NCBI GenBank assembly: GCA_027946555.1
Contig: JAPEVC010000052.1
Coordinates: 1 to 64,000 of the forward strand
DNA length: 64,000 nt
From: Gnomoniopsis sp. IMI 355080
Lineage: Eukaryota > Ascomycota > Sordariomycetes > Diaporthales > Gnomoniaceae
Direction: 5' to 3'
This document shows, in pieces, positions 1 through 11,538 of the stretch; position 1 is the stretch's first letter; each line of letters opens with the position of its first letter. The notes beneath the pieces are model-generated. The model was not told the DNA's origin. It did not search any database and was given only the letters and a program-made list of their open reading frames with translations. Made by a program: the position numbers and the translations under genes.

Positions 1-1013
1 CCCCCCCCCACCCAATGGTCCATTACATCTTACCTAGCTAAGAGAATGATTCAAAGGTGGAGGCTCGATTTAAACCTGTCGTGAACTCTCTCGTAATTCT
101 TCAAATAGATGTGTCGCGTATGTGTGGAATTTACTTCTAATGAACTACCCCAGTTCAGTGTCTGCTATCTAGGCAAAGACTCAGAGGCAGTCTTCGAAGC
201 TTCAAGTCTGTCAGCCCAGAATTACTTTTGTATTTTGAGTTGTGCACAACCATATGGCAAAGAAAGTAACTGCAGACATTTCGAACTCAAGAAAAAGTCA
301 CGATTCACGAAAGTCTTACGCTACGTCGACGACTGCGTAGAATGTGTTTCATCAAGCTTCGCCCGAACTTCTTCAAGTGTCGTCAAATCCCCTTCCCGTC
401 ATCCAGTGAGCCGCTTCTGCCCGCACAAGGGCAACTCCGCATATCTCGGCTCAGACCAGGCGGAGTATCTACATTGCATTCCTTCGGGGGCCCGGACGAG
501 CAGACCGGTACTCCGTAAGGACCGCTAGCGGCTCAAAACCCCAAAAGATGAGGTAAGGAAGGCTGACACGGTGAGATACGATTGCCAACATTCCGGGAAG
601 ACACAGCAGTTGTCGGCACGGCCATCGCGCCGCGTCCTTTGCGCCTCAACGTCTCCGGCTATGTCCCGGACCGGCCGCATGATCCACTTTTCAACTTCAA
701 TCCTCGCTGCCACCCTTAGCTTTTTCTCCCTTCCCTTGTTCTGATTGCTGACTCTTGCCTGAGTCAGCTGGCCCGCAAAGAAATCCATCTCATCGACCCG
801 GGGACCTAAAAGAGGACTTGTGTTTTAAGCCCATCGCTCCGGACCTGTGGCGATGGGATCCACCCCCCAAAACGGAGCCCTCGAACTGGAAAAGAACGGA
901 ACTGTACGGGTGTAACAGAGTATCCTGCTAGCACATGCACACACACACACACATACGCGGCCGCCTGCACACTTTGAGAACAATTACATTTTGACTTGAC
1001 TCCTCCCCCTGCG
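1..1013. other. Upstream region of the first regulator, no supported gene
   Basis: Two open frames occur here (109-528 on + and 525-788 on -), but neither has a recognisable domain or a partner exon, so I do not call them genes. The stretch directly before the regulator start holds a (CA)8 run at 938-953. A copy of the recurring TACTCCGTA motif lies at 509-517. The region most likely contains the promoter and 5' leader of the Zn2Cys6 gene that follows. Confidence 0.5.
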
Positions 1014-3761
1014 ATGAACACCGACGAACCGACAGCCACTGCGGATGATCAGACCGGGCCTGAAGAGGCCAACTTCATCCGGAGCCGAGTAGCCAACGCC
1101 TGTGACGGGTGTAAAGCTAGAAAAGGTGAGAGATTCTGATGAATGCGTTTTTTTATATGCATTCACCATTCTTATTGCATTCTTGCCCGGTTCAATTGCC
1201 ATCGTCAATCGCGGTCCCCGCTCGTTCGTTGCAGACTAGTAGTTCTTCCTCCACTTCTTTTTAGCTTTTTGTTTTGTTGGCGCTCTGCTGCGCTGCGATC
1301 GCCATGTTCCCACCTCGGCCGCCGTGAAAGCTGAGCTAATGCCAATGTTATGAATCCTCAGTCAAATGCGACGGCAAGCTGCCATGTAGCTATTGTACAC
1401 GCCGCCAGCGGCCTCACACGTGCAAATATTCACCCCCAAGGCAGCGTCGTCATCCCAGGCCAAGGAATCAAGCCAGGACTCCTAGCCTTCACTCACCGCC
1501 GCAGTCTCTTCATAGCAATCATGGTCACAAATTCAGCCATCTGACGCCTCGGCCGTCACAGTCGCAGCAGCAGCAGGACCATGACCCTGAGCATGCGAGC
1601 ATTACCGCCGCGGCGCCGCTGCCGCCGCCGCCGCCGTCAGGCATGTCCATGGGCCCCGGCCCGGACGCTGTCTCGGCCAAGTCGTCCACCACCACGCCCA
1701 TGGCCCATCATCACCACCAGCAGCAGCAGCAACATGCATATTCCCACCGACGGAGCAGCGATGCCGTCATCTCGCCCGAAGACCACGACGAGGCCGAAGT
1801 ACCTCGCGAGGCCCGTCTACTCTGCGATGCGCAGGGAAAACTCATCTTCATTGGCGACTGCGCGCCGCTGTCCTTCTTCCAGACCGTGCGACAGCTGGTC
1901 ACGTCGCGCGTCGACCCGAATGCTTTTGCGCCGCAGACGAGCCAGTATTCGGTGCTAGAAAACGCCACGTCCAAGTCCTTCTTCACGTCCGGGCTTGTCT
2001 CGCCGCCCGAGGTGAAAGTGGAGGACATTCCGGCCGTCGTGGCCGCCTATTTGTCCGTCAGCTCTAGTATGGTGAACCTCTTCGCCAGCGAGGCGCGCTT
2101 AGTAGACATGCTGACGATGTGGGCGTCGAGCACCGTGGATACTGACGACGTATCGACGGCCGTAAATTACCTTGTCCTTGCCATTGGCCTTCAAGAGAAG
2201 AACGAGGATCTTGCTCAGCAGTATTTCGAGTACGCCCGTGACCAAGCTTTGTCCACTCTCAATGGCACTCTCAGCACCCAGACTGTCATGGCGTTCATCC
2301 TCATCACCGTGTACATGCTCTGCGCGTGCCAGATCAATGGCGCGTTCCTGTTCTTTGGGATAGCAGTTCGAGCGGCCTACTCCATCGGCATTCATCGAAC
2401 AGAGGTCAACCAGCGCTTCGGCGACGAGCAGCGTCATCAGCGAGACAACTTGTGGAAGAGTCTGCGAATCGTGGATCTGTTCCTCAGTACGTCCATGGGG
2501 CGTCCGCCTTGTACAAGCGATGTCGACTGCACCGTGCCCTATCGACAGGTAGACAGCGAGGGCCACGAGGTGTTCGACATCCTCAATGCCTCGGTGCAGA
2601 TCTTCTTGATATTAGAGGGCATCGTGGTAGAGGTGTACACGCGACGAAAGATCACCCCGCAACTGACAGAGGGAATCTCGCGACAGCTGCGAGACTTTTC
2701 CGTGAGGTGGCTGGACCAGATGAAACGGGTCGTGTCGGCGTCACCCAACGAGAGCAGTTTGGCGGACGTGAGTGGGGCCTGTCAGGTGTTGGCATCATAT
2801 TACTACGCCGTCATGCTCGTCACACGGCCCTTTCTGATGTACGAGCTATACAGGCGGCTGTCGCCAGAGCCAGCGACTGTGTATAGGCGAGCTGGGCTTG
2901 TGTCTGGGAAGTCTAAGCTTGCAGATGCTTGCATAGATGCCGCCAGTATGATGGTGGATCAGATCTCTGACCTGATTGAGAAGGGCTGTGTGTCTGGGAG
3001 GAGGCCAATACTTGTGTATGTCTTTTATTTTCCCCACGCAGCCATATGGCTCAGAAGCTGATATTTGATTCCATGACAGTTCATGGCTTTTTGCCGGGTC
3101 CCTCGTCCTTGGTGCAGGGCTTTTGGGCAACTTTGGCCGCATCCTCGAGAAATACGCACGAATGGCCATGGCAGCACTTGAGCACTTCTCCAAGCTGGAC
3201 GCCCACGCCGCACAGTACGCCATGATCACCAAATCCCTCCTCACAACAGCTGTAGAGTTCTTGGAAAGACGAGAGGTTCAAGAACGGCTCCAACGAACGG
3301 AAAGCTCGGCGCAACTATTCGGATTGATCCCACATCAGAGCCGAGAGGCCGCAGCAGAAAGTATGACTCTACGCAGCGGCAACAACAAGTCACCAGAGAT
3401 GAACCGCAAATTAAACATGGGCAGTAGTCCTGCCCTGACGGGTGGCACCGGAAGCAGCAGTAATCGCGATCACTTGGGCGGCATGCATCAACATCATCAC
3501 CATCATCAGCACGGCGACAACAACTCGATGGGCGGCGACAACCACCCAACAGGCGGGACGATGGGTAGTATGGCGTCTCCATTCTTCAGCGATCTCGACC
3601 CGGCCTTCCTCACAATGTCCTCGAGCACCCTCCCTCACACGCCGGATCTTCTCATGAACGGCGTGTTTGACGGCGATGAATCGAATTTTGGCGGTCTGAA
3701 CCTCTTCCCACTGCTAGAAACGGGAGGAGGCGGGCATATTGATCTAGCGCATTATCTGTGA
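1014..3761 (+). CDS. Zn2Cys6 fungal-specific transcription factor, 815 aa
   Basis: This is a nuclear DNA-binding regulator of the binuclear zinc-cluster class. Three exons (1014-1125, 1362-3015, 3080-3761) join in phase to 815 residues. The zinc cluster uses Cys30, 33, 40, 46, 49 and 58 (C-X2-C-X6-C-X5-C-X2-C-X8-C) and is followed by a basic stretch. Intron 1 (236 nt) cuts the cluster at Val38, a common position in this family. A proline-, His- and Gln-rich linker follows (poly-Gln near 1720). The middle of the protein resembles the fungal_trans homology region, including an RAAYSIGIHR-type segment and SMGRPP. The tail is rich in Gly, His and Asn and ends in acidic and hydrophobic residues that could activate transcription. 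I do not recognise the specific regulator. Its 3' end faces the next gene with 131 bp between stop codons. Confidence 0.88.
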
Positions 3762-3892
3762 GAGAGTGTGAGAGAGCGGGGCTTCTCATTTCCAAGAAAT
3801 AGCATTCCCTTTCAATGATAGAGAACATTCCCTCGCTCGCAGGAGCGTCATTTTCTGCGTTTGTCAAATCTTGAAAAATGGAAAAACTTTCT

Positions 3893-4366
3893 TCAGCTGT
3901 TACCCTCTAATCCCACCGCCGTAGTCTCAGCATGGCTGAATACCCGCTTGCCTGTCCGAACGATCTTCAGGGCGGATTTGCAGTTCGGGTCTGGACAGAC
4001 GATGAGTGCGTCCGAGGTCATCCAGTCATTCGCGTGCGTCACCCGCTGCTTTGCTGCTAGAAGTGGGAGGACGGAAGCTGTATATATAAATATGATATCA
4101 GATTGTGGAAAAAAAAATCAGTGTCATGCCCGCCCGGCCTTGCCTCCCTCCCCCGCGCACGCTTTGTAGTGTTGAGAGTAAGGTAAAGACCTACCTAAGC
4201 TATAAATGCTGATTCCTTGCCCGGGAGGCAGGTAAAGCATTTCGCCCTCCAGAGTGAAGAAGTCGCCTTCTTTTGCGCCGCACATGATTCGCTCTCCTGG
4301 TGGACACACGACCTCGACGCGGAGGTCGTAGAGTTCGAAGGAGTCGTCTTTAGCTTGGGTGGACAT
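3893..4366 (-). CDS. TIGR04076-family small protein, 118 aa
   Basis: Two exons (4366-4195 and 4077-3893) with a 117-nt intron join in phase to 118 residues. The N-terminal half carries LYDLRVEVVCPPGERIMCG and the run LYLPPGQGISIYSL; the second exon gives VLPLLAAKQR, then NDWM, then CPDPNCKS. This order of motifs matches the TIGR04076 family, found in fungi and bacteria and without an assigned biochemical function. The two Cys of CPDPNC plus the earlier Cys pair could bind metal, but that is inference. The single-exon frame at this locus ends in an unrelated tail, so the spliced model is clearly better. The protein is likely cytosolic, since no signal peptide or membrane span is visible. It is convergent with the upstream regulator. 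Confidence 0.85.
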
Positions 4367-5293
4367 GACGAAGTTGGAGGGGCTTTGCGCAGGTGAACGG
4401 ATCGGATTAGGAGATGTGTGCTGTTCTATCAGAATGGACAGCGTTTTATGTCGACGAGGGTGTTCAGGTTTTTTGAGTCAATATTAAATATGGATGATTG
4501 GGGTTAGTAAGGTACCGGGCAAACAACCGGCATCGGATTTGCGGGACGCGGCACTGCGGAAGACGACCCACCAGGTCCTGTTGATATCCAGATTCGGGAC
4601 TGAATTGTTCGACTATCATGACGAGATGCTGGAGATATCTGCCAGATATACAGTGCACTGCATGGATTTCATCATCAATTCGTGTTGGAGTCGATTAAGA
4701 AGTTTTGAAGCGAACGTGATATAACGCCTGCATACTAAGCAAGATCAGGGGACAGATACAGTACTTCACTTTTTTATTTACAATCTTAGTAATTATACCA
4801 TTATTGTAGTCAAGGAGGAATGCGATGTGAAGAGGCAATACAGTATGACGAAGAGAATGGCAATTTGTTAATACGCAGTCTCATCTCGAAATACGTTCAG
4901 CCTAGTAGTCCACTCATTTTGTAATGCCTTGTTTTCTTCTCCTATGGTCGATTTATGAATGGTCTCTCCCAGCCAACTCCCAGAGTCGCGTCCTTCTGTC
5001 AAACAATTATCTTTCAACCGCTTGAAAGGGTATCCCAAATGCATAAACGCCAAATCCTGCACCGAACTTTGCCTGAATGCTATCTCAAAACAATCTTGTG
5101 TACGTGGTTGAAAGGACTCCTCTCTACTCCGCATACAAACTCTCAAGCCAGAAGTCATCCAATCATAAAGACTAAATCAAGAGAGAAACATGGGAATAGA
5201 GCCCGCATCTGTGGCCAGAGTGGAAGCGGTATGCGTCCAATCCCACACACACGGTGCATCATGCCCCTCCCTTTACACCCCCCCCCTCCGCTC
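4367..5293. other. Intergenic, nothing supported
   Basis: Only short open frames without recognisable features occur (for example 4494-4724 on +). It should hold the promoter of the TIGR04076-family gene and the 3' UTR of the coiled-coil gene, both on the minus strand. Confidence 0.5.
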
Positions 5294-6541
5294 TCACTTG
5301 TACATGGAATATCTCCGACTCTTATTGTCGGTCCCTGTATTCTGGCGTCGAAGCTTTCCACGAGTCGGCTTTTGCGTCTTGTTGTTACTTCCCCTGTCCG
5401 CAGGCTCGACAGCCAGTTGCTTCAGCCGGCGCTCCGCCACACGCTCCTTATACTTTTGCCGCTCGGCGAGGGCATGGTCGACATCCTCGAGCGCGTGGCT
5501 GAGGCGCTTCAGCGCATACTTCTTCTCCTTTTCGCTCCGGGCCCCCAGGAGGCTCTTCATGGACTCGTCCAGATCCTCGACCGCGTCCCCGAGGTCCTCG
5601 TCGAATTCCGACGACCCCACGAAACCTTGCTTCTTTTGGATGCGCAGGACCTCCGCCAGGGCGTGTTCCATGTAGTCCATCGCCTCGCCCTCGTGCTCCT
5701 CGTCGACAGAGTCGAGGACGTTGTCGATGCCAATCTGAAGGTTGTCCAGGGCGTGCTCGCGCTCTGCGCCGCCTTCCAGGATGACATCGAGTCGTTGGGG
5801 TTTAGAGAAGGGGGATGATGGCAATGCCTTTCTGGTTTTCTCGTTGATTGATTGGCTTCTGGGCCGGCGCGAGGAACTCGAGCGTTTTCTGTGGTGGCTC
5901 GAGTCACTGGTGGAACGGCTGTGTCCAGACAAAGGGCGAATAAGGTCGCGATCAAAGAGGCTGCTCTGTTCACTTGTCATGCTCGAGTCGTCCGATATCG
6001 CGTTCTCGTACATGGCCATGTCGCGACTCGAACGTGGTTTTGGAGGCGCGCCCTCTCGCGATGACGAGCCACTGCCCTTTTTTGAGGGAGTAGACGTAGA
6101 TTCTTTTTCCTTCTTATCCGCGTCTTGGTCGGGTGGTGGTTTCCCGATTTTGGCGAAACGGATCTCGGACAGCAGGTCATTGAGGCCTCTTGCTGTCTGA
6201 TTGGCCTCCTTTCCTATGTCGAGCAGATGCATCTCTGTTCCAGGAGTAGAGGCATATTCGGCTAAGTATGACAGGCCGACCTTGCGAGGGTACTTCTTCT
6301 TTAGCGTACGGTAGGCGTCTTTCAATTGCCTCTCGGCGCGCTTGATGAAAGGGGCATAGGGGCCGTGCTCGAGGTCTTCGTCCTGACAGTTCACCTTGAC
6401 GTGGTCCACTGTGATTCCAAGATTGTCAATATCTCGGTAGACTTGTCGTACGTTCCGCTCATAATCTCGGCCTTTCAAGTACGGCTGTTTGACAGCATCT
6501 TTGATCACCATTGAGGCGACACCCCACAGCATTCCCTCCAT
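5294..6541 (-). CDS. Conserved-looking hypothetical protein with coiled coil, 415 aa
   Basis: This is a single-exon gene of 415 residues that I do not recognise. The first 130 residues are a mixed helical region with no signal peptide. Residues about 140-260 are low complexity, rich in Ser, Arg, Lys and Pro, with several SR-type stretches (RSSSSRRPRSQS). Residues about 265-385 are strongly acidic and helical, with heptad-like spacing around HALDNLQIGIDNVLDSVDEE and later HALEDVDHALAERQKYKERV, which suggests a coiled coil. The tail is basic. A TATA-like TTTATATA on the minus strand near 6680 lies about 130 bp before the start. The composition (acidic coiled coil, SR-rich linker, basic tail) would fit a scaffold or nucleic-acid-associated protein, but that is only inference. 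Confidence 0.7.
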   Translation of the reverse strand: MEGMLWGVASMVIKDAVKQPYLKGRDYERNVRQVYRDIDNLGITVDHVKVNCQDEDLEHGPYAPFIKRAERQLKDAYRTLKKKYPRKVGLSYLAEYASTPGTEMHLLDIGKEANQTARGLNDLLSEIRFAKIGKPPPDQDADKKEKESTSTPSKKGSGSSSREGAPPKPRSSRDMAMYENAISDDSSMTSEQSSLFDRDLIRPLSGHSRSTSDSSHHRKRSSSSRRPRSQSINEKTRKALPSSPFSKPQRLDVILEGGAEREHALDNLQIGIDNVLDSVDEEHEGEAMDYMEHALAEVLRIQKKQGFVGSSEFDEDLGDAVEDLDESMKSLLGARSEKEKKYALKRLSHALEDVDHALAERQKYKERVAERRLKQLAVEPADRGSNNKTQKPTRGKLRRQNTGTDNKSRRYSMYK

Positions 6542-9500
6542 TTTGAAAGGAAGAGCAGAAAGTAAAGTCTATCCGAGACAGCAGAAGACATATGGTGAGG
6601 AAACTGGTTGTGAGGCCGATAAGTTACTTCAACACCACAAAATAAGGTAGGAACGAGGCTGGGGACAAGTATATAAATGACATGAAAGGGAAGTTGGGCA
6701 TGAATAATAATACAACAGTAGCGTCAGTACTATGGGGATCATCCGGGAGGGGTACTGTACAGCCTTGAACCAGCCCTTCAAGGCATACCCATACCGGTCA
6801 TTTCAGAATTCAGACGCGATTTGATACTGAAGTCTGGAAGCGGTCGGGGCAGGGATCTTCCAATGGCTCGGACCAAGACAGCATCTTTTCTTGTAACGTC
6901 GCAAAAGAGCGGTCTCGTGAGTCGGCCCCCCAGAAAAAATCATCCCGCTCTTTATATATTCGTAGAGGCATTGTTCTCCCATGCACTTGGTATACACGCC
7001 ATGGTCATGAGCCAATCTTCTAGTTACTTCTTCTTACGTCTAGCCAGGCACCGGGTGGCGAGCACGAACGATTCATGCTTTTTGCGGAGCCGCGCCTTGC
7101 AGACGTTAAAGCCCGTACAGGCCTCCTCGCGGATGCCGCCTCATTCTTCTCATACTGACTTGTTACTAACAAATACCGCAGTGCGTATATAGTATATGTA
7201 ACCTACCTAGGCAATGTACGGATATGATACAATGCCATTGTCCACTGACCGCGGCGAGCCACGTGCCCAAAGCACCTTGGCAGGTTCGGGGAGGATCCCG
7301 GAGACTACTTCGACCTGGGTACACTGGACGGAATGTCCACGAGTGACATCACAGGTCTTATGCGGAAGCTTCTGGGCAATGTCGGATGCTCGGAGAGGGA
7401 ACTAAGTTGATACTTCCCCGTGGGGACAGCGATCGTAGTCACCCCATCGACTCATTGACCGCTCGAATGTACTCCATTTAGCTTGCAACGAAGTACGCAA
7501 TAGTCTCCAAGCTTCCAAACTCCGCCCCCACAAATGATGTCTGCCTATCGGGCGTGCGGGAACAAGCGAGTGTATAATAAGGTTTAGGGGCTATATCCGG
7601 CTGTCAACCAGGCGTATGATGGTGGCCCGGAAATGTGACCACACCAAATCGGCTCGCTTCATCCCCAAATGAAGACCGCGCTTGTTTTGCGCTTGAGGCG
7701 CGGGCGCGTGTCGATCGCGAAAAGTCGAAGGGGATCTCGACCGCAATGGAACGTTGAAGAATGTCCAGTCGAAGGACGCGTGACCAGGTGTGTCCGAGTT
7801 TGATGGATTTCATGCAGGCCAGAAAGTATATATGTTGACGAAAAAACACAACGCTCAAACCATCACCACCTCAAATCGGCTCTCGGGTGCGACTTTGTCA
7901 CCGTCACCGCGAAAACTCTTACCGATCCGGATGTGACTCTGAGGTCAATCGAACCAATTGCTATTGACACTGAGACCGGGTACACAAGCCGCAACTCTTA
8001 AACCCAAGGCCTTTGAAACAGAGGATAGGGGGTTTCAATAGGTTTTCACCGATCTACATTAATTTAGATACGCGCCAATATTATAAAACAATACCAATCT
8101 GCTTTGAGTACTGAGCTGCGCCTCGACATACGTGTACCATTAGTGCCCAACGAGCCCAGATTGACCTTCTCCACCTGCATCCTTTGAAATTGGAGAGTCA
8201 TGCAATTCAGCCTTATCCTCTGTGGAGGACCGAATAGGAAATTTGTGGCTACCGCTGTAGCCTAAAACTCCCTCGAGGCTGCGAGGCTGGACTATCCCCA
8301 AGTAGCCCCACAGCTATATCATCGCTACTATGATAATATCCGATATAGCCTATGAAACATTGCGGATCGTCGGGTCACGGGACTGCCCGGCGACGTCGCC
8401 AAGCAGGAGTTTACTATGGTGAATACGGTGCTATGACTCTCGAGATCGTCACTATACGTCGCGCTTTCAGCAAATTGTCCAACATGGCCATGATTCTACA
8501 CCGCTCGCTGACAGCTCGACATCAGGACATACCGTGGATGTTCAATTGTGATTGAAAATTCCAGAAAATTCTATATCCGATGAACAACATCTCACCCATT
8601 TGTGGCAGTGTGTCAGTCTATTGATCCTGTTGGTCACCGTGTTTCCAATGAGAGTGAGGCGTATAAGCGACCACAACAAGTAACTAGGTAGTTGAGCACC
8701 GTCGACGTCAGATACGCCAAGGCAGTATGAGAGAGTTTGCAGCGTTCCATATCAAACTTCTTTTGCATTGTTCTTGAAATTGTGAAATGGAAAGTAAAAC
8801 AACATGTACCACGAATTCTCTGGCTGGTAGGCCGGTGGGGACTAGTTCCCACATCCGTCATCTTCTCTCGGACTTGACGGACAACATATTCACAAGGCAC
8901 GGCCTTGTAGTCGCTCCCTCGGCCCCTGATTCAGGTTTCACCGCTGGGGAAAGACGTTCCTGCATTCGTTGCTGCGGGCCTGCGGCGGCGGCCCGTATGT
9001 ACAGCACACCACACCCAACGGTTGGAGGTACGAATGTGATGAAATCGTGCAGAGATTATTCGAAATGTGCTTGACTCGTCATCGGATTGCGGATGATTCC
9101 CCCGGGACCAGCTGCATGGAAGGGTTACTCCCTGCCCCGGTCGGCAGAGCACATTGTGCGTAATAAGGTAGGAAAGGCCGCAAAAGCGATTGGACTTTTA
9201 AGAACTGCCTCTTGGGCCAGATTCAGCCCCGTCTATTTAGTATGCTCAGGAAAATGATGTCAGTGGAGGTTGTGACGGCGATAGAGGCATAGGGCGGGGG
9301 CGGGATAATTGCCGTTGATCTTCTCGAGCGAGCGTGGTACGGCGTCGTCCAAGGTCACATCACTCATTCTATGCTCATATCTGGGTCAAGAGGACTCCCG
9401 GTGCAGGATATCTTCCAAATCCTTCAATATTGAAACTTTGTTTACATCTCCACGGGATTGAAAGCCTTCGGCGGGTACCTACCACCCAAGGCGTCCAGGC

Positions 9501-11538
9501 TCTGGCGGTAAGCATCAAATAGTCCAGGCTACTATCACGATCGGTGACATGCGTCTCGGCGGAGGTGCCAATTTGCTGTCATAGAATATACTATACGAAT
9601 GTAGCATTCGATAGAGAGTATGTGAATTGATATCCCTGTTTAACCTCTCATTATGTTTTGGTTGACATCATATTGGCATGGATTGAGTTGAACCTGGTAT
9701 ATTCCTAGAATCAACGGGCACCATGACTTCACCTAGCTCTCCAACATTCATCACACTTGAGCCTGAATTTCTAATACATGGAAGTCATCTATTGCAGGTA
9801 ATGACAAGAGGACCGTCCGTCACATACGAACATGCTGTTACCAGGATGATCTCAGAGTGGAGCCGTGGTGACAGCCAGACTGGACGTCTAGATGTGCAGC
9901 TTGTAGCTGGCAAATTAGCGACAGAGAAACCGAAAGGTAAACAAATTGGGAAGGAAATTAAAGTAGCTAGCATCTAGAAGACATGACAAGCAGGCCACCT
10001 AGGTAGCTGGCGGTCAGAGCTCATAGCGAACGCTGGAACACTTTTCTCTCGAAATGGTTCAAATGACAGGAGCAACATGATGGAATATCAGATGTTCTTC
10101 ATTTACGGCGGTGAACATCGGCCCCGTAAGAGCGCTGCTTGTAACAAAAGATCAAGTCGGGCATGATCTTTGTTGCTAAGCCTCACTTGCCAATCCTTCG
10201 AAAGCCAGTCTCGTTACCGATAGATTGAAAGAGACAGTATCAAATCCATGTTTGTATCAATAAGCGCAGGAAAGATCCTGGAAAGCAACCAGAACAACGC
10301 ATGTGAAGCAATGTGGGAAAGTCCCAGCGCATTCCTGGTGTTTCCCTGATGTGTACATTTGCTGTGTCTCGTTGTACAAAAGAAAGATATAGAAGACGGT
10401 GTCTGAGCCAATCGCAGAGTCGAGCAAGATGTTCTTCTAAAGTCCCTTGTTTAGCGGTCTGTGAGCATGTGTTGGCTGCCCAGGTGTAGACAAATACTAA
10501 TAAGGCATCATGCTTCGGGAGAGGCTCCTGCCTGCAAGAACTCACTGCCGCCCAAAACGCGGAAACTAGTTTTGCTAGCAGACCTTCTGGGACAGAGGGC
10601 TATGTGCGCCAACGTCCCACGATCTGGACTATTGGGTGGCAGGGAGAGAGTCATCGGAGATTGTTAGTTTCCCGGCTTTGTGCTTTGCTGCCGCTGTTGG
10701 ACCTCATAGCTACCCAGACTTTCCAGAGAATTATCTCCGCTCCCTGCTTGCTTCTCACTCTAGATAGAAAGCATGGCGAGATCTGGGGTCGACTACCAAG
10801 GGCAATTCCATCGATCGTGCTATCCTCTCACTCGGGTGTCTATCTGTTCTTAACATCGGCTACTTTCGATCCGCCAGTATCTGTCTGACTGTGTAGAATT
10901 CTATTTGGGTGCTGATGTAGTCCAGATCCTATGACGGGTGATGATACTCGTGTCCTTGCGTGAAAGAGGCCTCGACTGACTATTATAACTGCTCTGTGTT
11001 CCTGCTGAGCGCTTGTTTCTTACTTTCTGCACTCACTAGTTCATTGGCGGTGTAGAGGGCTACATCCCGTCACCCTTTCGGCACTACCTACGGCCCTTAG
11101 TCTGGGTGTGCTCCATTGGCGAGACTATATCTAACCAAGTGATATGATATAGCGGTGACCTGACACCGCCAAAAATAAGGATACCTTGTCGTCACTTCTC
11201 CCAAGTGATCTCGTCGCTAACAAACGCTTCCTCCCAGTGCCGGCGTGTGCTGGCAGCTCCGAAATGGGTTGGAAGAAAGTCTGATCTGTAGGCGAGTTTC
11301 TTGAGACGATACGAGCATACGGGTTGGTAAAGGTACGGGCAACATGGGGAGGTAAGGGACGCATGGCGGCTGGATCGTGGGGTTTACATGGTATTCAGAC
11401 GCAATAAGCCTCACGACACATTTACAAATTGGTCTTGGTCCATTACACGGTGACTGCGATTCTCTATTGGGTATAGTACAGCCTGGTTCGTGAAAGGTGC
11501 ATTCATCTTTTTTACTGGTCCCGTCGTACAGCGTTCAC
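6542..11538. other. Gene-poor 5-kb interval
   Basis: I find no gene that I can support in this stretch. Open frames are short and lack domain signatures. The frame 8969-9163 (+) continues open upstream to about 8929 and reads like ordinary protein, so a missed terminal exon there is possible. No terminal repeats, transposase motifs or obvious RIP-type AT enrichment were seen. Imperfect copies of the TACCTAGGTA palindrome occur at 7204-7213 and 9996-10005. Confidence 0.45.

Noticed and set aside
109..528. 139-codon open frame on +
   Set aside because: No recognisable motif or joinable exon; better explained as upstream DNA of the first regulator.
8240..8320. Repeats around GTAGCC/GGCTAC as a transposon end
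   Set aside because: Copies are short and imperfect, with no matching inverted end, target duplication or transposase.
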